Shown piece by piece: positions 54,401 through 58,257 of a stretch of DNA of 64,000 nt. Each line of letters begins with the position of its first letter. Position 1 is the first letter of the stretch. The position numbers and the translations under genes are program-made. Origin of the DNA: SB21 sp964415295 (GTDB lineage: Bacteria; CLD3; SB21); contig CAYPYN010000003.1 in the NCBI GenBank assembly GCA_964415295.1, positions 62,001 through 126,000 of the forward strand, in the 5' to 3' direction. Under the pieces are notes generated by a model, which saw nothing but the letters and a program-made list of their open reading frames with translations, ran no database searches and was not told where the DNA came from.

Positions 54401-56335
54401 AATTTCGGCAACGTGGCCGTCAATGACAGTATGCAGCAGACGATCAAGATCTATGCGGTAACGGGTTCAGTGATCGTAAGCAACATCGCGCTGGATGGGG
54501 CAAGTCAGTTCCAGCTTGGCTCGTCATTCAGCCTGCCCGACACCTTATCAGCCGGAGATACCTTGACCGCATTGGTTACATTTAAACCAGATGTAATTGG
54601 ATTGTTGCATGATACATTAAGAATCGGCAACAACTCACAGGTCAGTTCTATGAGACTTGGTTTGACCGGAACGGGCCAGGCCGGGACATTGGTTGCCGGT
54701 TCGTCCTCGTTCGATTTTGGAAATGTAAAAGTGGGTCAGTCTTCTCAAACGGTCATTAAGTTCTACTCCAACGGCGGACAGGTGATCGTCAACAGCATGG
54801 CGCTTGGCACAAGCGGCAGATACGGATTCGCGTTATCAGGGACCTTGCCTAAAGTGCTCAACGCATCGGATACGCTTACGGCAACCGTTTCATTCACACC
54901 CAATTCGGGTAGCAGTGTTTTGGATACGCTATATATCGGCAACAACTCATCTGTAACTCCGTTGGTACTGAGCTTATCGGGAACAGGTATTGCCAATTCG
55001 GCGCCGATAGCTTTTGCCGTGAAGCAGCCTTCGGCTACGACGGTGAATACGAAGACACCGACCTTCACTTGGGAAGGCCGCGGCGATATAGACGGTGATG
55101 CGCTGACCTACACTCTGCAGATTAGCAAGACCGCCGGATTTATCAGCGTCATGCAATTCGCCAACATCGCCGATACTGCGTTTGCGATCACAACGCCTCT
55201 GGATAGTGTCGGTACGTATTTCTGGCGGGTGAGTGCCAATGACAATCAGGGCGGCATTACGCTGAGCAATACAGGTTCATTCACCGTGGATGCGGATGCG
55301 CCGGGCTTATTTGTTGGTGTGTTGGCCAGTACTATCCAGCCGAATTATATCGAGGTTTACGTGCACACGGATGAATCTCTGAGCTCCATAAACGGTGTTT
55401 TCGATCTGCGGGATGTTTCCAATGCGCTTGTAGACACCGACACATTGTCCATGGGCAATGTTTCCGGTATGTTGTATTATGTCCCGTACAAGTTGACCTT
55501 GGATGGCAAGCTCACGGTTACCGTGACTGCCGCGGATCTGGCGGGTAATGTATCGGTGTCCATTACGGAATACGATATTACGGCTGTGACTTCCAAAGCG
55601 CCGATTGTATTGCATACCAGCAACGATATGATTACGATCAGCGGCGCCAAAGGTTCTGTAGACCGCAGCGGATTCATTATGATCGCTCATTCGGTTGTTG
55701 ACGATAAGCCGGTTGGATCGCTTGCCAAGGCAATAGCAGAACAGGATATCCTGCCGAAAGAACTCCGGACGGATGCCGTTTCGAACTGGACTCTGGTTGG
55801 TGAGACCGTAAGGTTGATCAGCACGGTAGAAATCCGGAAACCGCTCTCCGTTACTATGAAATACGATCTCCAGGCGCAGGATCGATTGATGCAGCAGTAT
55901 CCGGATTACAGCGAAAGCCGTATCGGCCTGTATCGCGAGGAAGGCGGACAATGGATCTATGAGGGCGGCGAAGGATATCGCGATCAAGTCACGGCCAAGG
56001 TTAGCAAGACGGGACTCCTGGGTCTTTTCTACAATCCGGAACACGTGGATCTTCCAAAAAGGATCGAACTGTCGCAGAATTACCCGAATCCGTTCAACCC
56101 AACGACTACGATACGATTTGGCTTGCCTGAAGAAGGTAAGGTCAAACTGGTGATCTATAATGTGCTGGGTCAGAAGGTTCGGGAACTGGTGAATGATTAT
56201 CGTCCGTCCGGCTACCAGTCGGTAATGTGGAATGGCAAGAACGATCTCGGTCAGGATGTAGCGAGCGGCTTGTACATTTACCGTCTGGAGACGGCAAAAG
56301 GCGTCGAGTCTAGGAAGATGCTGCTCGTTAAATAG
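33455..56335 (+). CDS. Giant T9SS-secreted modular surface protein 3 (7,626 aa)
   Basis: ATG 33455 has GGAG (33445-33448) six bases upstream; ATG 33530 would give a shorter signal peptide but has no ribosome site. The signal region ends GSVSAQ near residue 55. Approximate order: eight DIYAQ repeats 60-492; [SbsA/Big_5-type Ig + seven FG-GAP blades] three times, 497-1842; Fn3; LamG-like 1932-2146; a fourth Ig-propeller pair 2151-2599; beta-helices 2604-3052, 3139-3779 and 3866-4519, separated by Ig-like domains; Fn3-LamG-Fn3-LamG-Fn3 4602-5319; eighteen HYDIN-like repeats 5322-7182; Fn3-like; SGAKGS module; T9SS sorting domain 7533-7626. The expected mass is near 0.8 MDa. No protease or glycosidase active site was recognised, so an adhesin or matrix role is most likely. 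A 917-bp exact internal repeat lies in the HYDIN array. Confidence 0.92.
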   Translation: MSGLPRFFQMIFSILDTSTYSHRAPMSRMKLARVFIRITMTLAVMGLTAMGSVSAQWSTNPTVNNPVSTTFGDQRYPQSIPDGSGGVFIVWEDYRGGANPDIYAQRLNATGSPLWTVDGIVISSAVQGQYNPKIVSDNNGGAIITWTDNRNGGANYDIYAQRINASGVTLWTANGVQITGASGNQTDARIAADGSGGAVIAWNDNRGGATDIYAQKVNSSGVAQWTVDGVSICIATDNQTIGGIADDGTGGAIITWHDFRNGTDNRIYAQRISSAGIVQWTADGIAVSTFASYQDYPSITADGSGGAFIAWRDLRNGDFDLYAQRVSNAGALQWGVNGVAVAVADGFQQIPSLVADGSGGVFIGWYDTRSTGAGIYAQRLNSSGVALWPANGVAASTNGSPDEAVITSDGAGGIFVSWYATPAIDADIFAQRIDGSGNVLWAPNGNVVCSANGYQFWHTMVYDGSGNAIVIWSDQRSGNYDVYAQRMTAQGDLGVNNPYFTVSSTAPGSNARNISSNSNITVNFSQVVNVATLTAANIKVYGSQTGLHSASYTPSGLTVTINPDVDFKPGEAVSVILTSGIRATDTDTLKTYATQFTVASSVAAASYPQSAANFGAGNGPHSVYAADFDGDGDLDMAIANYNSNTVSIRLNDGTGNFSGATDVGVGANPTWVTAADFDGDNDLDIAVSNEGSGTVSIRINDGAGNFSGSTNVAVGATTRSVIAADFDGDGDLDIAAANESSGNVSIRLNDGAGNFSGTTNVAVGSAPQSVAAADFDGDGDLDLAAANQSSDNISILRNDGLGNFVGIGSVAVAFGPASVVAADFDGDGDADLASAGLSSSEVSIRLNDGAGNFSGTTDVTVGSSPFGVTTADFDGDGDMDIAAAKYFSNDVAVRFNDGFGNFSGSINRAAGTNARALIAADLDGDGKLEIATANFGSSNFSILKNASGYFNVTSVTPLQNQGNVGISSNIFVNFPQDINVATLNNATIKIRGSHSGLHTANYFYEASLSIDPDTDFKFGEVVTVTLTNGIIGTNTDTLNPYTWQFTVGAFAATGTFSPLPGATVGSTPFGVSLADLDGDGDLDMAAANDVDGTVSIRFNDGTGNFSGSTDLSSGTNSRAVTAADIDNDGDLDLLIASSGFVASYINNGLGSFSGPNNFAIGGNGQSVFAADFDGDGDVDFVTANSGSNNVSIRLNDGAGNFSGTTDVAVGNLAIGVTGGDVDSDGDIDLLASNYNDNTVSILLNDGAAGFSSGGTSSVSFGPVMVRLADLDADTDLDLVTANEGGSDVSVRLNDGTGVFSGGSDISGLVSPRSVFLGDLDGDGDIDLAAGNTGGATTVSIRVNDGSANFSGSFNAPVGPGPAWSIDGGDMDGDGDLDLLRVDGSVSGNTTVLKNNNIILPTSVIPTPNSVGISPSANIVVVYPEDMSLFDAKVFGSVSGYMNTSLFYDNVLYTLTIDPAANFKPGEVVTVIMSGASNVAVSGNILRNIQFQFTAAPSFAAASYSLPASNLAAGTNPGGVATADFNLDGTIDIVATNVSPSEVTIILNDGIGGILSSYTVPVGSNPYGPHVADLDNDGDVDIVTADAGGNTVTTLLNDGAGNFSGPSVAVGSGPYAVQSADIDGDGDLDLVVANANSNNVSVLINDGAANFTGGATVSVQTTPYDIVAGDFDQDGDMDFATANVGASSVSVRLNDGAGNFALSSDPAVGANPQGIQAADLDGDGDIDLITANTTSNDVSVLLNDGSGNFFGGQTPTVGSNPYSIVAGDFDGDGDVDFATADWIANTVSVRYNDGTANFSGSTTISVGSQPYDIAAADLDGDGSIDLITPNAGSNDVSIAFNDAILPAPTGFYAVAQNNQVELNWTAVPGATIYRIYHDLSPNPVIQTDSSFGTNKTVTGLVNNNLYYFRIKAINATDESVFSNEDAAVPVAAAGQALSLEGIDDEAAIFTSYQNLGVDPSSVTISAWVKPNGTSPSISTIYEGQGIILDAGGYLGLTRGDYTGQDRIWAYLWDGSQIFVGIPYTNGVWTHVAVVLRNGQLYAYKNGIVVDSAVSGNVQNITSGSIGVGVNPYNSLHFEGQIDEMRIWNRGLTDAEMASVQASPSRGDEAGLLANWHFDEGSGSTAFDASPNNRNLTLFNGPTYVVSGAMAPPLSIVSTTPSVNGLSIPANSNIIVNFTSDIITDSLNTRNVLIRGAQSGDHTFTYGYGAQTVNIDPNTDFIPGELVTVTLTRGIIAISSDTLKPYSWQFYVQTNLATGFFSAGDTVVVGTFPKAIAAADFNNDGSLDMAVVNQSTNDVSIAINDGSGGFTVLSNVAVGSLPYEIASADFDGDGDLDIAVSNNSSSDISIRSNDGSGNFGVLANISTGVAQLTVAAGDFDGDGDIDLISSESGTQLRVRLNDGTGSAFSPGNVINVQNNPYFITVADFDNDGDLDLAASNYSSGTFSVRLNDGTGLFGAGGDFTTNGVQPRTIRAADFNGDGLVDIAFCNENSGNVGIRLNDGVGGFAGNEIGVGSLPQSITLGDFEGDGDMDVAAVNYGSTNVQTIINDGAGNFSAGSAYATGNGGVTISSGNFSGMATMDIVAADNTANVVYVLENAPVFQTTTVVTSKGDGGAGSLREAINYANSHSGPDTIIFNVSVDSVLLASQLPDITDDSLFINGDFNSDNIPDVVIDGVNNGINESFVRIAANDVSIKGLTIIRFVQGSEAAVTISNSAHRARILYNYIGTDGSALYSNVNNIDISAPAGGGHHEIRGNVISARGYGIQFYGASLDPDSTIIADNKIGTNSAGTAALTYPTNLAGIYVQNGSGLRIHNNLISGWTSESAKAISFGYSGFGYYAKNVELYGNRIGTDASGTAVIPNYAGIIFDVGSNGNLVGDGTPAGRNIISGNGNSGLQMFSDSNKIMNNFIGVDATGNSDLGNGFAGVHLQNSSYNTIGNNVISGNNAHGVWIFSNGGYSNDNLIMNNKVGVGIDGMTPVGNGQHGVRIYAVFGWGARRDSLINNVIAHNNFNAVEMDGSSDADSLIMHGNNMFNNALGGMNFVSGSNGSIVAPKINSITLDSVVHGHSSPNAYIQVYADSTNQGRLLLATGYANAAGDFDLPVTLFGVEPPFLTALQDSAGRTSGFSVPIGLTLTDPSMVNSLADDGSPGTLRYGINYANSHPGPDSIRFDISLLGQTINLNSNLPDITDDFTFIDGDVDGDGRGDIQLYGFSPTADKGLNILSSYNEIRNLRISNFFNNASGIDIDGGNYNIVTGCYVDDNEVGIHIKNGGRGNRIGDGTIQGRNYIFNNTYNASPGIIIEHFGSDSNIVAGNFIGTEDGVTGSGNGADGVIIRLGAKYNRIGDANAQVYNVISANNNHGILIESDSNMVVRNLIGTDSTGTVAMGNQGYGIHILNAIGNMIGDGTPAGRNVISNNSSSILSGAGVMVENSSGTSILGNFVGADITGLAAMPNWAGGGAGSGVTLNNSSYNIIGDGTDGGRNVFGDNGSGADFPVQVYIQNSSNYNLVAGNYVGTDSTGTSSLGTGNGIGVYGSVNNQIGLNAGAAANVIAGNSGDGIILNNADSTKVFQNYIGVDRTGASALPNNTGIVIENGTQYALIGNNTGSGGNILSGNFNDGIRIQDVGTDSNLIIGNLIGTDLSGSTALPNGNDGIHIDGGSANQIGEIGFGNLISGNSGNGVAIIGNTGIAAYNVVMHNLIGVAADSVTALGNAGHGVFIAGISTFAHNNEIIRNRIAYNTNFGITADQTGFQVDSDRFFANEIYSNGGGGISLVAGAHQNVWAPVITSVGLDSTVSGYAGQNALIQLYADSANQGRIFLDSVYANGSGNWAMKVPPMPGMNYTAIQDSFFHSSAFSAPVPAVYIDPLVVTTTLDDSSIGTLRYAIAFANTQFGRNLITFSLSPNDTIFVTRPMPNITDTLDIDGQATNVTISAAPGFTGFTMFSLRAPFSQLRNFNMFGRGIAQRGIFLDNAGAGGNDSKLDNVDAVEFTIIGIQGDAVRDTILNSHVAGNGTAGIVPGILWVIEGNMIGTDALGAVAYGVPQQNGVYVNVYGGVKIRQNTISGHSAADAAGVRIVESNNNEIVFNAIGADYLGTSAIPNYYGVLIDSLSKHNYVGKPGFLNVISGNTNAGVWIQNNGADSNYVLNNRIGVDFGGTVAMGNQVGVGTLQTTGPNFIGDGTPAGRNIISANTSHGLYLFGPDVADNNFIGTDITGTADLGNAAFGVYVYGANTRIMNNVISGNDNAGVYIAGTTGHIVAGNFVGTDSTGNLALPNLAGITLTNIAFGSMIGGLTPAERNVISGNTNSGLRIENGARNITAIGNYIGLSADGLNDLGNGGNGVEIDDASGNQIGNGTLNGRNFISGNDNWGVDIQFLADSNVVMGNVIGTDTSGTNAVGYSIVGVNVSGPFNRVGGYQPGQGNIIGGGIGYTVSLGNSTDNLIAGNFMGVTPSGTPISGSSSGFYITGNSRRDSLVDNTIAYLLSSPLFIQDAPTDSIIFFGNKIHHNAGDISVNAAAQLGVAPPRITMVMPDSTVMGNAAPNALVQIFADSSNDGQIFVDTTYANGAGLWAKKVPLYAGMNVTAMQDSLGNTSNFSAPFTPSFAPADPTGLFAIARNGQVELKWNANYDGLTTKYRIYFDVTTNPALLQDSTTGGATDTAKTITGLTNGQIYYFRVTALNAIEQESGFSNEDAAVPVVEAGKALVLDGVDDYILADSVDLVSTDFTIEFWVKKNAAGNLIISQGGLPASTNNFLDIGFEATHQIYMEFWNNRIQSGYVFDNNWHHVAFTANRGTGERILYVDGQYETSNISGIYGGQGLLFIGVESLTYGGPFNGGLDEIRIWNSVRTPAEISGNMTKSLRGDELGLMNLWKFDESDPSAVAFDATPKSNNGVLYNGQGNNFAASGAMAPLAPSGLYAIAGNGQIELKWNANHEADFDKYYVYGGTSANPTTIIDSTTLVSDTTLTVTGLVNGTQYFFRVAGVDSAGQIGAYSNEDVAVPVIEAGNALALNGSTQYNQITAAGHLNFSQANDFTITAWVNPASYQTGQIYDKTANIGAVNEFQIWTFIGPDSSVNFNLGMEQVTWNGIKSNFRYTPGQWFHVGYVKSGNTYSIYINGQLDVQGTLSFAGATTNFADINIGRFRRDDAGHFSGSIDEVSVWNSAMNSAQLSAMMIRPIHGDAAGLLGLWHFDETSGTTTYDASPFAQNGTLANGAALFASGAMAPVAPTGLNTTPFLDSTLTVSWAANTEADLSHYYVYRSTTNGFIPSASDSIGRVAAPTNWFDDNTAQLGVTYYYRIAATDSAGQIGSYSNQVAGAYPVGSLAATIQPVNFGNVALGGNAVLQTKVYAAGGWVEVTNSSFDLGSQFSLVTPLTLPDTLSKNDTLLVDIRFAPNAFGPQTDTLRLNNNSGVDPFSIALDGTGVPGTIASNVNPANYGSVALGNSSTQTIKVYSNGGAVRVSGAGIQTGTDFTITNALTFPDTLFANDTLLVDVQFTPTAFSSLTDTLVVNNNSGTPLFKIALDGTGVSGAIASNVNPANYGNVVVGGNATQTIKLYSNGGAVRVSGASIQTGTDFTITNGLTLPDTLFANDTLSVDVRFAPSSFAAIGDSLVITNNSGTPVFKVALNGTGISGAIASNVNPASYGSVALGNSSTQTIKVYSNGGAVEVTAASIQTGTDFAITNALTFPDTLFANDTLLIDVQFTPTAFSSLTDTLVVTNNSGSPLFKIALDGTGISGTLVALPSSFDFGNVAVEDSATTAIRFVSSGGAVSVSGSTVNGNGYSIVSQSGNTTLFAGDTLIYTIKFKPQVFSQQLDTLKITNNSSTPVVGVPLSGTGISGTLFTDVSLLDFGNVALGSSAQRTVKVYSQGGMVPVFSAINGPVYSSVSSTGPNNLYTGDTLTIVWRYTPTTFGAEVDTMYVTNTSDGSVLKVPFTGTGISGAIASNVNPANYGSVALGNSSTQTIKVYSNGGAVRVSGAGIQTGTDFTITNALTFPDTLFANDTLLVDVQFTPTAFSSLTDTLVVNNNSGTPLFKIALDGTGVSGAIASNVNPANYGNVVVGGNATQTIKLYSNGGAVRVSGASIQTGTDFTITNGLTLPDTLFANDTLSVDVRFAPSSFAAIGDSLVITNNSGTPVFKVALNGTGISGAIASNVNPASYGSVALGNSSTQTIKVYSNGGAVEVTAASIQTGTDFAITNALTFPDTLFANDTLLIDVQFTPTAFSSLTDTLVVTNNSGSPLFKIALDGSGVSGAIASTTTSVNFGNVPVGDSAQTVVKVYSNSGAVNVSAMNLFDGSAFRVDSTSGPATLYSGDTLLVYLKYLASNFSFQADTLFITNNSGISPFRIRMGGTGIPGTLASLPASYDFGNVPVGDSATTLLKVYSVGGAVTTSAVFLANDVTFRVDSSSGPVTLYSGDTLYVWAKYLSGSFASSADSVVILNNSASGSFKISLAGSGIPGSLAAVPTSIDFGNVAVSDSAQLTLKLYSTGGAVSVSGTTMFVGSSFRVDSLSGPMFLYTGDTLTVYTTYRALNFGGAGDSIYVLSNALNGTVRVSVLGNGVPGTLSAMPTAFDFGNVQTGDSLTSTFKLFSIGGAVATSGSSLFDATQYAIVSSSGPSTLYNGDTLAITVKFKPLTFGLKTDTLLVNNNSTVSPFKITITGTGSVGALFASQGSLNFGSVQIGDSAVQTVKFYGTSNGITVSSASILSGTHYSVNTVQALPVVLNIGDTLTAMVVFRPSTFGTIADTAQIINISVNNPMGIALSGTGAIGTLAPLSDNFGLVTIGDSLTKTVKLYTSVGAVKVDSLKFDLGSEFSFAATPVLPDTVFPGDTLLMNVKFKPLVFATTSDTIRIYNNSSQNVFAARLNGIGNSGTLVSAPSGLNFGNVLAGDSAVQRLKLYATGANIIVNAGALETGGDYSIVATSGIPVTLVAGVDTLTVDIKFKPSTFGPASDRLIVTNNSLLNPVKVNMTGTGTAGTLAATPFGYNFGNVAVNDSMQQTIKIYAVTGSVIVSNIALDGASQFQLGSSFSLPDTLSAGDTLTALVTFKPDVIGLLHDTLRIGNNSQVSSMRLGLTGTGQAGTLVAGSSSFDFGNVKVGQSSQTVIKFYSNGGQVIVNSMALGTSGRYGFALSGTLPKVLNASDTLTATVSFTPNSGSSVLDTLYIGNNSSVTPLVLSLSGTGIANSAPIAFAVKQPSATTVNTKTPTFTWEGRGDIDGDALTYTLQISKTAGFISVMQFANIADTAFAITTPLDSVGTYFWRVSANDNQGGITLSNTGSFTVDADAPGLFVGVLASTIQPNYIEVYVHTDESLSSINGVFDLRDVSNALVDTDTLSMGNVSGMLYYVPYKLTLDGKLTVTVTAADLAGNVSVSITEYDITAVTSKAPIVLHTSNDMITISGAKGSVDRSGFIMIAHSVVDDKPVGSLAKAIAEQDILPKELRTDAVSNWTLVGETVRLISTVEIRKPLSVTMKYDLQAQDRLMQQYPDYSESRIGLYREEGGQWIYEGGEGYRDQVTAKVSKTGLLGLFYNPEHVDLPKRIELSQNYPNPFNPTTTIRFGLPEEGKVKLVIYNVLGQKVRELVNDYRPSGYQSVMWNGKNDLGQDVASGLYIYRLETAKGVESRKMLLVK
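33690..34920 (+). repeat. Eight DIYAQ-type propeller repeats at the N-terminus of giant 3
   Basis: Eight units of about 50 codons follow the pattern DGSGG-x-x-I-x-W-x-D-x-R, then [DRG]-[ILV]-[YF]-AQ-[RK], then G-x-x-x-W. This layout is frequent in FCB secreted proteins. Eight units would suit a beta-propeller, which is inference. It takes the place of the Asp-box propeller found in giant 1. Confidence 0.8.
35320..41250 (+). repeat. Four seven-bladed FG-GAP propellers in giant 3
   Basis: Blades read AADFDGDGDLDxA-x-AN, then SIRLNDGxGNFSG, about 45 codons each. They fall into four groups at about 35320-36290, 36650-37640, 38020-38970 and 40280-41250, and each group has exactly seven. SbsA-type Ig domains precede each group. 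The final blade of the fourth group reads SGNFSGMATMDIV and has lost the Asp residues of the calcium loop. Confidence 0.85.
49727..50643 (+). repeat. 917-bp exact internal repeat, copy 1 (partner 51272-52188)
   Basis: These bases read the same as 51272-52188 at an offset of 1,545 nt (five repeat units). They cover nearly all of three HYDIN-like units. The bases just outside differ (49726 g and 51271 t; 50644 a and 52189 t). The offset is a multiple of three, so the frame is kept. Confidence 0.9.
51272..52188 (+). repeat. 917-bp exact internal repeat, copy 2 (partner 49727-50643)
   Basis: This is the second copy of the three-unit block. The 628 nt between the copies encode two more divergent units (with cores FGNVAVEDS and FGNVALGSS). 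The block may have been copied by unequal exchange or homogenised by conversion, or it may mark an assembly repeat. Confidence 0.9.
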
Positions 56336-56375
56336 AAAATATTCAGATTAATTCAATAATCGATAAGGTATGACT

Positions 56376-56939
56376 ATGAAAAAAGCACTTGTAGTGGCAA
56401 TAGGTTTGTCGTTCCTGCTGATGACGGCTTGCGGCGATGAGAATCCGCTGGATGCCGGGTGGCAGAAATTCGGCGAGCACGATTACGCAGGCGCCTATGC
56501 CGAATTCGCTTCAAAAGTGAGCAGCGAGGGAGCGGCCGCATACGTCGGCTTGGGTTGGACTACCATGATGATGGACTCCCTTCCTGAATCGGACGCTTAC
56601 TTCTTGCTGGCGTCGGGCGACTCGTTGTTGGAAGGCTATGCCGGTTGGTCGATCAATGCATGGCTGCAGGGGCAGCATGCGTCGTGCGTGGACCGCGCAG
56701 AATTTGTATTCCGCAATGCCGGAGGCTATGACAGTTATATATTCCCTTATGATCCGGACATCACGCATCACGATCTGCTGATCCATGAAGGATTCAGTTA
56801 TTACTATCTTCAGAATTCATTCGAGTGCCTCAATACGATCCAGCGTCTTGATCCATCCTTTTCGGTGGCCTTGAATGACCCTAACCTTTCGACCATTCTG
56901 CTTGGCAAGTTGGAAGATCTGTCCCAGCTCTACAACTGA
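56376..56939 (+). CDS. 187-aa TPR-like lipoprotein, partner of giant 3
   Basis: ATG 56376 is preferred over ATG 56370 because ATAAGG ends seven bases before it and because it gives the same 187-aa length as the other two family members. The signal peptide ends LMTA-C with Cys at residue 19, followed by Gly-Asp-Glu. The mature protein keeps DAGW, GLGWTTMMMDS, AWLQGQH, a Cys in the same middle position as the giant 2 partner, and NDPNL near the end. It lies only 40 nt after giant 3, so co-transcription is very likely. A strong two-way terminator follows at 56953. The fold looks helical and TPR-like; the function is unknown. Confidence 0.87.
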   Translation: MKKALVVAIGLSFLLMTACGDENPLDAGWQKFGEHDYAGAYAEFASKVSSEGAAAYVGLGWTTMMMDSLPESDAYFLLASGDSLLEGYAGWSINAWLQGQHASCVDRAEFVFRNAGGYDSYIFPYDPDITHHDLLIHEGFSYYYLQNSFECLNTIQRLDPSFSVALNDPNLSTILLGKLEDLSQLYN

Positions 56940-56952
56940 GATGTTGATAAAC

Positions 56953-56983
56953 AAAAAAGTCTCCGTCAAACGGAGACTTTTTT
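56953..56983. terminator. Bidirectional terminator between cassette 3 and ndh
   Basis: AAAAAAGTCTCCG and CGGAGACTTTTTT form a perfect 13-bp stem with loop TCAAA. The A and T runs suit termination from both sides: the cassette 3 lipoprotein on plus and the ndh-like gene on minus. Confidence 0.92.
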
Positions 56984-56985
56984 GT

Positions 56986-58224
56986 TTAAAACCGGCTGAT
57001 GTCCCTTCCGAAAAGGATCGCTTTGGTCCAATCAAACACAACCAGGATTTTATTCTTCAGACTTACGAGCCTCGTCAGATAAGCCGAGCGCCAAAAGAGC
57101 CAAGTTGCAAATCCATGGGTTTTGGTATTGGGCAGATCGGCCACGGCCTTGTTGGATCCGATGTAGGCCAGCATGCCCATATGTTTGTATACAAACGGTT
57201 TTAGCTGTTGCGGGGGCTTTCCGGTCTTTTGCATGGCGGTGAATAGCCTGGCCAGATATTTTCCGCTTTGCATCGCCACTTGGGCTGTGGCTACCATTGG
57301 CCGACCCATGATATTGGCGCAATCCCCGACGGCGAACACATCCTCTTGGTTAAGCACACAAAAATGCGTATCGGTCAGAATTCTCTGTGCCGGATCTTTT
57401 TCGAAAGGCAACGAAGCGACCAGATCGGTGGGACCGTTGCCCGTTGACCAAACCAGCAGGCCGTATGATAATTCAGAACCGTCCGCCAGCAGAATCGCAT
57501 CGGCCCGGACTTCCCGAACCGCCTTATTGGTCAAAACCGTAACGCGGCGCCTGTTGAATAGCCGCGTAGCGTATTCGGCGATCTTTTCATCAAAACTGTT
57601 CAGGATGTGCCGGCCGGCCTCGATAAGCGTAATACGGGCTGCGCCGACAAGTTGAGGATAGGATACGGTCAATTCATCTTCTAGGAAATCAGCCATTTCG
57701 GCGGCGAATTCCACACCCGTCGGACCACCGCCGACGACAACAAAGTGAAGGATCCGGTTGAGTTCACCGGCTTCAATACCCGGTGTCGAAGCCTGCTCAA
57801 AATTATCGATGATACGCTGACGGATTTTTCTGGCATCACGCAGCTCTTTGAGGAAGAAGGCATGATCCCTGACTCCGGGGATCCCAAAGGTGTTATTAAT
57901 CGCGCCCACAGCCACGATCAGTTTATCATAAGCCAAAGAGAATTCACGTCCGTCGATGATATTTCTGCACTGAACGGTTTTTTTTACGCAATCGATGTAT
58001 TTGCAGCGCGCCTGAACAAAGTGAAGCCCTTTCCTAGCTTGGCGGATCGGTTCAATGATGCTGCGGAATTCAATGGTACCTACGGTAGTGCTCGGCAATA
58101 GAGGGGTGAAAAGGAAGTGGTTGCGTTCGCTGACTACGCTGATATCGTATGCCCCGGTACGCAGGGACTTGACAAAACTAAAAGACGCAAAACCGCTGCC
58201 AAGAACGACGATCTTCGTTTTCAT
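56986..58224 (-). CDS. ndh: Type II NADH:quinone oxidoreductase (NDH-2)
   Basis: This 412-aa flavoprotein has an FAD-binding Rossmann motif at the N-terminus (VVLGSGFAS, residues 6-14), an NAD(P)H-binding motif VVVGGGPTG (162-170) and the second FAD motif FAVGDCAN (297-304). Length and motif order fit single-subunit NDH-2 enzymes, which pass electrons from NADH to quinone without proton pumping at the inner face of the cytoplasmic membrane. The C-terminal 60 residues, with repeated W, F and basic residues, suit the amphipathic membrane-binding region of the family. It is last in a minus-strand run (60329 to 56986) and ends at a bidirectional hairpin. No clear ribosome site precedes the ATG. 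A related flavoprotein with another acceptor is possible. Confidence 0.87.
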   Translation of the reverse strand: MKTKIVVLGSGFASFSFVKSLRTGAYDISVVSERNHFLFTPLLPSTTVGTIEFRSIIEPIRQARKGLHFVQARCKYIDCVKKTVQCRNIIDGREFSLAYDKLIVAVGAINNTFGIPGVRDHAFFLKELRDARKIRQRIIDNFEQASTPGIEAGELNRILHFVVVGGGPTGVEFAAEMADFLEDELTVSYPQLVGAARITLIEAGRHILNSFDEKIAEYATRLFNRRRVTVLTNKAVREVRADAILLADGSELSYGLLVWSTGNGPTDLVASLPFEKDPAQRILTDTHFCVLNQEDVFAVGDCANIMGRPMVATAQVAMQSGKYLARLFTAMQKTGKPPQQLKPFVYKHMGMLAYIGSNKAVADLPNTKTHGFATWLFWRSAYLTRLVSLKNKILVVFDWTKAILFGRDISRF

Positions 58225-58257
58225 GATCTATGGTCGGTAGAATTAATGTATCAGAAA

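Larger units (their letters stand above)
49411..54993 (+). repeat. Eighteen HYDIN-like Ig repeats in giant 3
   Basis: Units are about 103 codons. Units 2-4 recur unchanged as units 7-9 (exact DNA repeat). Units 11-18 align one by one with units 2-9 of giant 2. Units 2-4 have the variant core YGSVALGNSSTQTIKVYSNG, in which the usual Phe is Tyr and Asp is Asn. Confidence 0.85.
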
